From NCBI GenBank assembly GCA_001942185.1, contig MKJV01000088.1, positions 1 to 64,000 on the forward strand: a DNA stretch of 64,000 bases, given 5' to 3'. The translations under genes were made by a program, and so were the position numbers. The first letter of the stretch is position 1. Every line of letters starts with the position of its first letter. Below the pieces are notes generated by a model. It made no database searches and was not told the DNA's origin. It saw only the letters and a program-made list of their open reading frames with translations. The DNA is from Pseudonocardia sp. CNS-004. Its GTDB lineage: Bacteria > Actinomycetota > Actinomycetes > Mycobacteriales > Pseudonocardiaceae. Positions 7,362-15,951 of this stretch are shown here, piece after piece.

Positions 7362-9378
7362 TCAGAGACCCGGCTCAGCAGGCGAGGCGAGTGACCCCAC
7401 CTGTTCCACATCGCCGGCAGGGCCCGCCGCGTTGCTGTCACCCTCGCTGCCGCCCGACTCGCTTCCCTCGGAGTCGCTGCCCGAGTCCGACTCGGAGTCG
7501 CCACCCGAGTCGGAGTCGCTTCCCGAGTCGGGGTCCTTCGTCGGCTCGCTGGCCTTGGTCGTCGTCTTGGTCGTGGTCGGCGCAGCCTCCTCTGCCGAGG
7601 TGGCCGGGGCGCTCGTGGCCTCGTCGGCGGGCGGCTCGACCGGCGCCGCCCCACCACCGCCGCCGGAACCGCTGCCGCCGCTGCCGCCCCCGCCGGAGTT
7701 CTCCGGTTCGGGGTTGGACAGCGAGCTCTCGGCGCCCGCGCTTCGGTGGGGGTCTCGGAGCCGGTCGGCCACAGGATGATGGCCGCCACCACGGCGCCGA
7801 CGGCCAGCAGCGCGCCGAGACCGATGGCCATGAGGTTCGGCCGTCGCTTCGCCGGCAGGTCGGGCTCGCGGTCGTCGTAGCCGTCGTAATCGCGGCCGTC
7901 GTAGTTGCGGCCGTCGTAGTTGCGGCCGTCGTAGTTGCGGCCGTCGTAGTTGCGGCCGTCGTAGTCACGACCGTCGTAATCGCGGCCGTCGTAGTCACGA
8001 CCGTCGCGGTCCCACTCGGGTTCCTGCTGCTGGGCGTGCCGGGACTGCCGGGTCGGCGCCTGCGCGAGCATCGCGGCCGCGGGCTCGGGGGCCGGCCGGG
8101 CCGGGGGCGGGCCGTAGTGCCCGGGCGGTCGCCGCGGGGCGGCGCGACGGGCTCGCCGTGGCGCGGGCCGTCGTTGTAGGGGCCGTCGGTGTACGGGCCG
8201 CCGTAGGGAATCCCCTGGGCACCGGGGGGCGGCGGGGCCATGTGCGGCGGCCTGGCCGGCGGCGGACCCTGCTGCATCGGCGGACCGGCCGGGGCGGGCG
8301 CGGCCTGCTGGGGCACCAGCGACAGCGCAGCACCCTTGGCGATGGCGTTCTTCGGGTCGGCGTCGACCGCGACCGGGCGGCCGAGCTGCTCGGACACCAG
8401 CTGCGCGACGAGCGGGATCCGCGACGAGCCGCCGACGAGCAGCACGGCGGTGAGCTGGTCGGGCGCGTAGCCCGCCGAGATCACCGCGGACCGCAGCGCC
8501 GCGACGGTGTCCTCCACCTGCGGCCCGATCATCGCCTCGAACTCGCTGCGGTGCAGCCGCACCGAACCGCGGGCCGAGGGCAGCAGCACCGGGATCGACA
8601 CCTCGGTGTCGCTGCTGAGTGCCTCCTTGGCCTCGGTGCACTCGCGCCGGATGCGTGCCACGGCGGAGAGGACGGCCGGGTCGGTGTCGTCGAGCTGGGC
8701 GAACGCGTCGGGCATGCCCTCGAGGACGTGCTCGAACACGACCTGGTCGAAGTCGATGCCGCCGAGCCGTTCGAGGCCCTCCGGGCGGCCGACCAGCCGG
8801 AAGTCGACGTCGCCCTTGCGCACGATCGCGGCGTCGAACGTGCCGCCGCCGAAGTCGTAGACGGCGATGGTGGAGCCTGCGCCCACCCGCTCGTTGGCGG
8901 CGTAGCTCATGGCGGCGGCCTGGGGCTCGGCCAGGAAGGTGACGGAGAGGCCCTGGTTGGCGAGCGCGCCGGCGAGCAGCTCCTTCTTGTGCTGGCCCCA
9001 CGCGGCGGGGTGGGTCACGGCGATCCGGTCGGCAGGCCCGCCCTCCCGTTCCGCGACCCGGTCGACGACCCAGCGGACGAGCCGCGAGGACAGGTCCTGA
9101 GGGGCCCACGGCCGGTTGGCCACCATGAGGGGGGTGGGGTCGCCGATGCGGCGCTTGAACTCGCGGACCACGCGGTCGGGGTCGGTCAGGGCTCTGCGCT
9201 CGGCGGCCTCGCCGACGACCATGGAGCCGTCCGGGCCCACGAAGACGACGGACGGCACCGTGGCGCCCCGGCTGCCGAGGGTGACGACTTCTGGCTCTCC
9301 CCAGCGGCGATCCGAGGATCGACACACCGCCGCGCAGGTGAACGTCGTCCCCAGGTCGATCCCGAGCTGGTACGCCAT
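7362..9378 (-). CDS. Membrane-anchored Hsp70-like ATPase with repeat linker and Ser/Asp ectodomain (two frame breaks)
   Basis: The N-terminal 355 residues are an Hsp70/actin-fold ATPase: phosphate-1 motif GIDLGTT (6-12), phosphate-2 DFGGGTFD (175-182) and adenosine motif VLLVGGSSRIPLV (312-324). No canonical beta-sandwich substrate-binding domain follows. Instead there is a Pro/Gly linker, eight pentapeptide repeats DGR[D/N]Y, one transmembrane helix (LMAIGLGALLAVGAVVAAIIL) and a Gly-, Ser/Thr- and Ser-Asp-rich tail. Frame breaks near 8120 and 7741 each need one restored base, giving about 672 residues. The tail would face outside, with the ATPase in the cytoplasm. The gene is divergent from the IniB-like genes. 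A role as an ATP-dependent stress sensor or scaffold for the IniA/IniC dynamins is inference. Confidence 0.82.
7881..8000 (-). repeat. Eight 15-bp coding repeats (DGR[D/N]Y pentapeptides)
   Basis: Eight contiguous units of the form CCGTCGTARTYRCGG on the plus strand, reading DGRDY or DGRNY in the Hsp70-like protein on the minus strand. Unit-to-unit variation is mainly at the Asp/Asn codon. Four central units are identical, which points to recent slippage expansion. Confidence 0.9.
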
Positions 9379-9496
9379 ACCTTTCCCCTCACCCCGACAA
9401 TCGGCCTGCAGACCGGATCCCACGATCGCATCGCAGCTTCCGGCCCGTCGTCTGCCCCCTCCGAGGGCCCTATTGGACCAAGGTCCACCCCCGAGT

Positions 9497-9510
9497 CCCC
9501 CTATCGGGGG
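9497..9510. promoter_or_regulatory. Palindrome and regulator-box variant upstream of the Hsp70-like gene
   Basis: CCCCC-TATC-GGGGG is a perfect 5+4+5 dyad 119 bases upstream of the Hsp70-like start. Read on the minus strand it contains CCCCGATAGG, close to the CCCCGATGGC box found before the three IniB-like genes. The same regulator may therefore act on both sides of this divergent region. No good -10 could be placed. Confidence 0.4.
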
Positions 9511-9519
9511 TCTCCCTAG

Positions 9520-9589
9520 TCCCCCGAACGGCGGCTTCCCGCAACTGTGGGGGATCCCCGATGGCCGAGCAACTCGGGCGCCCTACCTT
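9520..9589 (+). promoter_or_regulatory. Promoter of IniB-like gene 1 (tandem CCCCGA boxes and -10)
   Basis: An upstream box TCCCCCGAACGGCGGC (9520-9535) is followed by ATCCCCGATGGCC (9554-9566) and a TACCTT -10 hexamer (9584-9589). GATGGC lies exactly 18 bases before the -10, so it takes the -35 position. The same box and spacing recur before the other two IniB-like genes. The implied 5' leader is about 47 bases. Confidence 0.7.
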
Positions 9590-9642
9590 CTGTTCAACGC
9601 GGCCTACCCAACCGCAGTCACGCAACCCAGAGGGGACGTCAA

Positions 9643-10551
9643 ATGACGATCATGGAATTCCTGCAGCAGCTGTTCTCGAGCGAGGAGGCCCGCGAGGCCT
9701 TCCAGGAGAACCCGGAGCAGGCTCTCGACGACGCCGGCCTCGGCCACCTGAGCGCGGACGACGTCTCCGACGCGCTGACGATGATGCACGACGACAGCCA
9801 GAGCGCCGACTTCAGCCGCGAGTACAACGGCGGCGACAACGAGGTCAACATCGCGGCGCCCGCGCCGGTGGAGCACCACGACGGCGGCTCCGAGTCGGCC
9901 GCGGAGTACATCACGAAGTACGTCACCGAGAACTACATCACCAACGAGGGTGACACGATCACCGACAACTCGGTCAACCAGCAGATCGACACCGGCGGCG
10001 GCGACTTCGACCAGAACATCGACATCGACTCGACCGTCGCCTCCGGTGACGGCGCGGTGGCCGCGGGCGACGACATCGAGGACTCGACCATCGCCACCGG
10101 CGACGGCAACACCATCGGCGACGGCAACACCAGCGTCGACGTCGAGGGCGGCGGCTCGGCCATCGTCGGTGACGGCAACGCGTCCGTGATCGGCGACGGC
10201 AACACCTCCGGCTTCGGCGACGGCGACGTCTCCTCCACCGAGATCGACGGCAACGTCAGCGTCGACGACGGCAGCTCGTTCGCCATCGGCGGCAGCTCGT
10301 CGGTGGACAGCTCGGACCACTCCGACGACGACGTCAACATCGACAACAGCGACAACTCGACGGAGGACTCGTTCAACGAGACCTCCTCGTGGGAGGACAA
10401 CTCGAACACCGAGTCCCACTCGTCGCAGGAGGACAACGACTCGTACAGCAACTACGAGGAGTCCAACGACAACAGCACCTACGAGGACAACGACTCGACC
10501 GACGTCGAGACCAACCACAGCTCGGACACGGACTACTCGATCCAGGCCTGA
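9643..10551 (+). CDS. IniB-like acidic repeat protein 1
   Basis: A 302-residue protein. Residues 1-55 form an IniB N-terminal-type helical domain (MTIMEFLQQLFSSEEAREAF, then LSADDVSDALTMMHDD). Residues 95-215 are turn-rich repeats in Gly-Asp-Asn (IATGDGNTIGDGN, IVGDGNASVIGDGN) that look like a beta-solenoid and could bind calcium. The last 85 residues are almost only Ser, Asp, Asn, Glu and Thr with scattered Tyr. There is no signal peptide. It begins after GAGGGG, seven bases before the ATG at 9643. In mycobacteria iniB heads the cell-wall-stress operon iniBAC. The central part is nearly identical to IniB-like protein 3. Its location and role are unknown. Confidence 0.8.
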   Translation: MTIMEFLQQLFSSEEAREAFQENPEQALDDAGLGHLSADDVSDALTMMHDDSQSADFSREYNGGDNEVNIAAPAPVEHHDGGSESAAEYITKYVTENYITNEGDTITDNSVNQQIDTGGGDFDQNIDIDSTVASGDGAVAAGDDIEDSTIATGDGNTIGDGNTSVDVEGGGSAIVGDGNASVIGDGNTSGFGDGDVSSTEIDGNVSVDDGSSFAIGGSSSVDSSDHSDDDVNIDNSDNSTEDSFNETSSWEDNSNTESHSSQEDNDSYSNYEESNDNSTYEDNDSTDVETNHSSDTDYSIQA

Positions 10552-10634
10552 TCGAGAAGGACCATCGCGACCCCGTCGTCGGCGCTGCCGGCGGCGGGGT
10601 CGCGCTGTCGCGGGATGGATCGGGTGGGCCGAAT

Positions 10635-10701
10635 CCCCTAACGGCGGCCGGCCGGACGGTGCCGCATCCCCGATGGCGCACGGCCGTCCCGGAACTACCG
10701 T
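10635..10701 (+). promoter_or_regulatory. Promoter of IniB-like gene 2
   Basis: An upstream box CCCCTAACGGCGGC (10635-10648), then ATCCCCGATGGC (10666-10677), 18 bases, then TACCGT (10696-10701). Box and spacing are identical to the promoter of IniB-like gene 1. The leader to the GTG at 10735 is about 27 bases. Confidence 0.7.
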
Positions 10702-10734
10702 CCTGTCCGATCCCACGAGCACCGGAGAGTTGCA

Positions 10735-11457
10735 GTGCCCGAGAGACTGTCCCTGATGGAGTTCCTGCAGGCACTCCTCACCGACGCCGGGTTGCGCGGC
10801 GACTTCGGGGACGACCCGCAGGGCACGCTCGCCGCCCACGGCCTCGGTGATCTCACTCCCGCCGACGTGCACGACGCGCTCGTGCTCGTGCAGGACATCC
10901 AGACCGTCGACTACTCGCTCGACGCCGCCACCGCCCCCCCGCCACCGCCACCCGCGGGCGACGACCACGAGGCCGCGGTGGAGTACCTCGCCCGCTACCT
11001 CGCCGGCCCACAGGACACCGGCCCCGCCGAGCAGTGGGCCGATCCCGACCGGTCCCTCGACACCGCGCCCCTCGACGGGTTCGGCACCGGCGACGACACC
11101 GGGTACGGGGCGGGTTCCGATGCTCCCGCCGACGACGGCGGCCCGGGCGGATTCGACCTCGCGGCCGACCCGGCCCCGGCCGGCGCGTATGACATCGGCC
11201 ACCTCGACGACCTCGGCCACGACTTCGGCCACGGCGACTTCGGTCGCATCGAGGATCTCGCCGAGTTCACCGGGGTTCCGGACCTACCCGATGACGTCCC
11301 CGGCGGAGCGACGACGGGTCCGCTCCGCCCGACGGGGCTTGACGGCCCGGTCCAGGGTCCCCACCCCCGAACCTCTACGAGGGTCCCGGATCCCCGTACG
11401 GGTGCACATCCCAGACTCTGGACGATCCCCGATGGCCCGGACGGCTCATCGCCATAG
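10735..11457 (+). CDS. IniB-like protein 2 (divergent, Gly/Asp/His-rich C-terminus; probable 3' frame break)
   Basis: The N-terminal 55 residues match the IniB domain (LSLMEFLQALLTDAGLRGDF, then LTPADVHDALVLVQD), followed by a polyproline stretch. There is no Gly-Asp-Asn solenoid; instead a Gly/Asp/His-rich segment (DIGHLDDLGHDFGHGDFGRI) leads to the end. The open frame runs to 11457, but after about 11299 the codons lose their GC third-position bias and run through the promoter of the next gene. One restored base near 11299 would give a stop at 11340-11342 and a 202-residue protein ending SDDGSAPPDGA, which I prefer. GTG 10735 has GGAGAG five bases upstream. The function is unknown. Confidence 0.7.
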   Translation: MPERLSLMEFLQALLTDAGLRGDFGDDPQGTLAAHGLGDLTPADVHDALVLVQDIQTVDYSLDAATAPPPPPPAGDDHEAAVEYLARYLAGPQDTGPAEQWADPDRSLDTAPLDGFGTGDDTGYGAGSDAPADDGGPGGFDLAADPAPAGAYDIGHLDDLGHDFGHGDFGRIEDLAEFTGVPDLPDDVPGGATTGPLRPTGLDGPVQGPHPRTSTRVPDPRTGAHPRLWTIPDGPDGSSP

Positions 11458-11460
11458 CGT
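11391..11460 (+). promoter_or_regulatory. Promoter of IniB-like gene 3
   Basis: An upstream box TCCCCGTACGGGTGC (11391-11405), then ATCCCCGATGGCC (11425-11437) and TAGCGT (11455-11460). The 18-base spacer after GATGGC is identical to the two promoters upstream. The region overlaps the open frame of IniB-like gene 2 as sequenced, which supports an earlier true stop for that gene. Confidence 0.7.
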
Positions 11461-11518
11461 TCGGTCCAATGCCGGGACACCCCGACCCGGCACCTCCCAC
11501 CGATGGAGTTGAGCCACG

Positions 11519-12430
11519 ATGTCGACGGCAAACCTGCTCGAACTTCTCCTGAACCTGCTCCGCGACCCGAGCGCGTACCGCGAGGACCCCGAGGGCTTCC
11601 TGTCCTCGTGCGGCGACGTGTCGCCGGAGGACATCCGTGAGGCGCTCCTGCTCCTGCAGGACCGCCAGGACGCCGACTTCAGCCGTGAGTACAACACCGG
11701 CGGCAACGCGGTCCACGTGCCCCCGCCGCCGCCCGCGCCGGAGCCGCGGCCGGGCGAGAGCGACCACGAGGCCGCGGTCCGCTACCTGGACACGTACGTC
11801 ACGAAGAACTACGTCACCAATGAAGGCGACACGATCACCGACAACTCGATCAACCAGCAGATCGACACCGGCGGCGGCGACTTCGACCAGGACATCGACA
11901 TCGACTCGACCGTCGCCTCCGGTGACGGTTCGGTGGCGGCCGGCGACGACATCGAGGACTCCGACATCGCCACCGGCGACGACAACACGATCGGCGACGA
12001 CAACACCGACGTGGACGTCGAGGACGGCGGCAGCGCGGTCGTCGGGGACGACAACGAGCTCGTGGACGGCGACGACAACACGGTGGGCTTCGGCGACGGG
12101 GACACCAGCTCCTCGGAGTTCGACGGCGACGTGTCCGTCGACGACGGCAGCTCGCTGGCGGTCGGTGGCAGCTCCTCGGTGGACAGCTCCGACCACTCCG
12201 ACGACGACCTGTCCGTCGACAAGAGCGACAACTCGGTCAGTGACTCCGGCAACACCACCACCGACTGGGCGGACAACTCGAACACCGGGACCGACCTGTC
12301 GCAGCAGGACAACGACTCGTACAGCAACTACGAGGAGTCCACCGACAACAGCAGCTACCAGGACAACGACACGACCACCACCGACAGCAACGACAGCACC
12401 CAGAGCTCCTACAGCTCCGGGGTCGTCTGA
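11519..12430 (+). CDS. IniB-like acidic repeat protein 3
   Basis: A 303-residue paralogue of IniB-like protein 1. The N-terminal helical domain (LLELLLNLLRDPSAYREDPE, then VSPEDIREALLLLQD) is diverged, and a polyproline linker follows. The central block (NEGDTITDNSINQQIDTGGG, then DSTVASGDG and AAGDDIED) is nearly identical to protein 1 in DNA as well as protein, suggesting recent duplication or gene conversion. The repeats use GDDN instead of GDGN, so this copy is even more acidic. A Ser/Asp/Asn/Thr tail ends the protein. There is no signal peptide or membrane helix. The ATG at 11519 has GGAG ten bases upstream. Confidence 0.8.
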   Translation: MSTANLLELLLNLLRDPSAYREDPEGFLSSCGDVSPEDIREALLLLQDRQDADFSREYNTGGNAVHVPPPPPAPEPRPGESDHEAAVRYLDTYVTKNYVTNEGDTITDNSINQQIDTGGGDFDQDIDIDSTVASGDGSVAAGDDIEDSDIATGDDNTIGDDNTDVDVEDGGSAVVGDDNELVDGDDNTVGFGDGDTSSSEFDGDVSVDDGSSLAVGGSSSVDSSDHSDDDLSVDKSDNSVSDSGNTTTDWADNSNTGTDLSQQDNDSYSNYEESTDNSSYQDNDTTTTDSNDSTQSSYSSGVV

Positions 12431-12506
12431 TCACTGGGCGAAGCAGCGGATGACCGGCGATGTAGCCTGCCGGGGGATTCCACCACCGGCCGCCACTCCA
12501 CGGGAG

Positions 12507-12539
12507 TACCCGATGGTGGCGGGGCCGGTGTCGTACCGG
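12507..12539 (+). promoter_or_regulatory. Weaker copy of the ini promoter box before the dynamin genes
   Basis: TACCCGATGGT (12507-12517) resembles the CCCCGATGGC box and is followed by TACCGG (12534-12539). The spacing is two bases shorter and both elements are imperfect, so transcription of the dynamin pair may also come by read-through from the IniB-like genes. Confidence 0.4.
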
Positions 12540-12615
12540 CCGATCGGGTGAGCCAGGATCGGGTTCAGGGCCAGCACAAGTCCCAGCACAAGTCGACGAG
12601 GAGGGAAGGACCGGC

Positions 12616-14435
12616 GTGGCGGTTCCCGCAGCGGTCGAGTTGGTCGACCTCGCGCTGAAAGCAACCACCGCCTACGAGCGTCCCGACCTCGGTGGGCGAC
12701 TGCTCCAGACCCGCAAGAGGCTCGCCGACCCCGATGTGCGCGTGCTCATCGTCGGCGAGTTCAAGCAAGGCAAGAGCCAACTGGTCAACGCGCTGGTGAA
12801 CGCCCCGGTGTGCCCGGTGGACGACGACATCGCCACCGCGGTGCCCACGGTCGTGAAGTACGCCGAGACCACCGCGGCCGAGCTGGTGCGCGAGGGCGAG
12901 TCGGAGGACTCCGCCGAGCGCACCCCGGTGCCGGCGACCCAGCTGGTGCAGCACGTCTCGGAGGCCGGCAACCCGAACAACAAGGCGTCGATCAGCTACG
13001 CCGAGGTGGGGTTGCCGCGCAAGCTGCTGTCCGGCGGGCTGGTGCTCGTCGACACCCCGGGCGTGGGTGGTCTGGGTTCGTCCCACGGCGCGGCCACGAT
13101 GTCGGCCCTGCCCAGCGCCGACGCCGTGCTGCTCGTCTCCGACGCCGCCCAGGAGTACACGGCACCCGAGCTGGAGTTCCTGGACGCGGCGATGAAGCTG
13201 TGCCCCAACGTCGCGTGCGTGCTCACCAAGACCGATCTCTACCCGCACTGGCGGCGGATCGAGGAGCTCGACCGCGGCCACCTCCGCAGGGCGGGCGTCA
13301 ACGCGGAGATCTTCCCGGTGTCCTCGGTGCTGCGCCTGCACGCGGCCAAGGAGCAGGACAGCCAGCTGATGGACGAGTCGGGCTTCAAGCCGCTCGTCGA
13401 CTACCTGCTGCACAAGGTCGTGGCCCAGTCCGACGAGCTCGACCGGCGCTCCACGAGCCACGACGTGCTGTCGGTCACCGAGCAGCTCTCGTCGGGGATG
13501 AAGGCCGAGCTCTCCATCCTGGAGGACCCGGAGAAGGTCAACGCCCTCGTCGAGGACCTCACCAAGGCCAAGGCGCGGGCCGACGAGCTCAAGCAGCGGT
13601 CGTCCCGCTGGCAGATCACGCTGAACGACGGGGTCGCCGACCTGCAGTCCGACATCGGCTACGACCTGCGCGACCGGCTGCGCACGATCGGGCGGGAGGC
13701 CGAACAGCTCATCGAGGACTCCGACCCGGCCGAGGTGTGGGAGCAGTTCTCCGACTGGTTCCACCAGCAGATCTCCTCCGCGGCGTCGGCCAACTTCGTG
13801 TGGGCGGCGGAGCGGGCCCGGTGGCTCGCCGGGCAGGTGGCCGAGCACTTCGCGGAAGGCGCCGACGTCGGGATGCCCGAGCTGCGGTTCGACGACGAGG
13901 GCATCGCGGGCACGGTCGACCCGCTGGTGAAGCCGGAGGTGGAGCAACTCGGCCGCGGCGCCCAGCTCCTCAAGGGCATGCAGGGCGGCTACGGCGGCAT
14001 GTTGATGTTCGGCATGCTGGGCACGCTGGCCGGGTTGCCGATCTTCGCGGGCGCCCCCGCCGGTGTGCTGCTCGGTATCAAGGCCGTGCGCGACGAGAAG
14101 AAGCGGATGCTGACGAAGCGTCGCAACGATGCCAAGAACGGGGTGCGCAAGCACATCGACGAGGTCACGTTCCAGGTGGGCAAGGACTCCACCGACATGC
14201 TCCGGCGCACCCAGCGCCAGCTGCGCGACCACTTCAGCGCGCTGGCCGAGGAGATGAGCACCTCGATCGCCGCGTCCGTGCAGTCGGCGCAGAACGCCTT
14301 GAAGACCAACACGTCGGGCCGCGACAAGCGGATCAAGGACCTGAAGGCCGAGCTGGCCCGCATCGACGGCGTGGCACAACGCGCCAAGCACTCGCCAACG
14401 AGAAACGTCCGGCCACGACTGGAGGTGCCGCATGA
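12616..14435 (+). CDS. iniA: Dynamin-like GTPase, IniA type (frame broken near 14388)
   Basis: A bacterial dynamin-like protein. The GTPase domain has the P-loop GEFKQGKS (47-54), switch DTPGVGG (146-152) and TKTD (204-207). A long helical stalk follows, then a hydrophobic hairpin (about 456-487, GMLGTLAGLPIFAGAPAG) that serves as membrane paddle. The C-terminal helices are basic. The frame is lost at AAGCACTC; restoring one G gives the ending ALANEKRPATTGGAA and a stop overlapping the next ATG (ATGA), for 606 residues. In mycobacteria IniA is a membrane-remodelling dynamin induced by isoniazid and other wall inhibitors. Start GTG 12616 with AAGGA upstream. It probably acts as a pair with the next gene. 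Confidence 0.88.
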
Positions 14436-15922
14436 CCGCGCCCGCGCCCCCGCTCGGCGCAGCGGTGCGCATCCTGCTGCGCCAGGCCCTCGAGGCCTAC
14501 CAGGACAGCCCGCAGGCCCACGGCTGGCTGTCCCACAACCTGCAGCGGTTCGACGAGCCCCTGCGGGTCGCGATCGCCGGCAAGGTGAAGGCCGGCAAGT
14601 CGACGCTGCTGAACGCGCTGGTCGGGGAGCAGATCGCTCCCACCGACGCGGGGGAGTGCACCCGGGTCGTCACCTGGTACGTCGACGCCCAGTACCCGCG
14701 CGTCCGGATGTACCCGCGCGGCTCGGAGCCGCAGCAGCTCACGATCAACCGCTCCGGCGGTGGGCTCTCGTTCGACCTGAACGGCTTCCCCGTGGAGAAG
14801 GTCGACAAGCTCGAGGTGGAGTGGCCGTCGCAGAGCCTGCGCGCGCAGACCCTGATCGACACGCCGGGCATCGCGTCGCTGTCGGCCGACACGTCGTCCC
14901 GCGCGGGGGCCTTCCTCGCGCCGGAGGACGCGCCCACCCAGGCCGACGCCGTCATCTACCTGATGCGCCACCTGCACAACACGGACGTGCGGTTCCTCGA
15001 GTCGTTCTTCGACCAGGGCGTCGCCCGGGCCACCCCGATCAACACCATCGGCGTGCTCTCGCGCGCCGACGAGATCGGTGCCGGCCGGCTGAACGCGCTC
15101 ACGTCCGCACGGAAGATCGCCCGGCGCTACCGGGCCGACGACAAGATCCGCGGCCTCTGCCAGACCGTCGTGGCCGTCGCAGGCCTGCTGGCCCAGACCG
15201 GCCGCACGATGCGCCAGGGCGAGTTCACGGCGCTCACGGCACTCGCCGCGATGCCCCGGTCGGACATCGAGTCGATGCTGCTGTCGGCCGACCGCTTCTC
15301 CCGCACGGAGCTCGACGCGCCGGGTGCGCCCGACTCGGAGTCCCGCGCCCACCTGATGGAGCGGTTCGGGATGTTCGGGGTGCGGCTGGCCACCACGCTG
15401 ATCCGCCAGGGCATGACCGACCCGACCGCCATCTCGGCCGAGCTCGTCAAGCGCAGCGGCCTCGACGAGCTGCGGGGCGTGCTCTCCACGCAGTTCAGCG
15501 AGCGGCGCGACCTGCTCAAGGCGCGGTCGGCGCTGCTGGCCATCGATCTGGTGCTCACCCGGGAGGAGCCCCGCGCCGCCACCCCGATGCTGGCGGGCGA
15601 GGTGGAGCGCATCCTCGCGGGCGCCCACGAGTTCGCTGAGCTGCGGCTGCTCTCCGCACTGCGCGCCGGGGCGATCAAGCTGCCCAAGGAGACGCTCCAG
15701 GAGGCGGAGCGGCTGCTGGGCGGCGACGGCGGAGCGCCGTACGCCCGGCTCGGGCTGGAGCCCGACGCCGGCCCGCAGGAGGTGTGGGACGCCGCGATCG
15801 ACGCGGCGAACCAGTGGCGCAGGCGTGGGGAGAGCCCGCTGTCGAGCCGGGCGATCGCCGACATCTCGCGGCAGGTCGTGCGTAGCTGCGAGGGCATCCT
15901 GGCCACGATGCGCCAGCAGTAG
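14432..15922 (+). CDS. iniC: Dynamin-like GTPase, IniC type
   Basis: A 496-residue dynamin-family GTPase partner. The P-loop GKVKAGKSTLLNAL is at 50-63, switch DTPG at about 144-147 and the guanine-specificity motif SRAD at about 209-212. A helical region follows, ending with a short DnaJ-like or helical tail (YARLGLEPDAGPQEVWDAAI). There is no hydrophobic paddle, unlike the upstream IniA-type protein. Paired dynamin-like proteins usually work as heteromers on the inner membrane. The start overlaps the upstream stop by four bases, so translation is coupled. The length is close to mycobacterial IniC. Roles in membrane repair, envelope stress or phage tolerance are known for the wider family; which applies here is unknown. 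Confidence 0.88.
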   Translation: MTAPAPPLGAAVRILLRQALEAYQDSPQAHGWLSHNLQRFDEPLRVAIAGKVKAGKSTLLNALVGEQIAPTDAGECTRVVTWYVDAQYPRVRMYPRGSEPQQLTINRSGGGLSFDLNGFPVEKVDKLEVEWPSQSLRAQTLIDTPGIASLSADTSSRAGAFLAPEDAPTQADAVIYLMRHLHNTDVRFLESFFDQGVARATPINTIGVLSRADEIGAGRLNALTSARKIARRYRADDKIRGLCQTVVAVAGLLAQTGRTMRQGEFTALTALAAMPRSDIESMLLSADRFSRTELDAPGAPDSESRAHLMERFGMFGVRLATTLIRQGMTDPTAISAELVKRSGLDELRGVLSTQFSERRDLLKARSALLAIDLVLTREEPRAATPMLAGEVERILAGAHEFAELRLLSALRAGAIKLPKETLQEAERLLGGDGGAPYARLGLEPDAGPQEVWDAAIDAANQWRRRGESPLSSRAIADISRQVVRSCEGILATMRQQ

Positions 15923-15951
15923 GGCTCCGTCGGAGGGCACCGGCTGCCGGC

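Noticed and set aside
7881..8000. Regular short repeats that might suggest a CRISPR array
   Set aside because: Units are 15 bp, contiguous without spacers and encode a pentapeptide in frame with the Hsp70-like protein.
6149..8179. A very long open frame on the plus strand opposite the DMT and Hsp70-like genes
   Set aside because: Composition is His/Arg/Gly-rich nonsense typical of the antisense of GC3-biased genes, and it crosses two gene boundaries.
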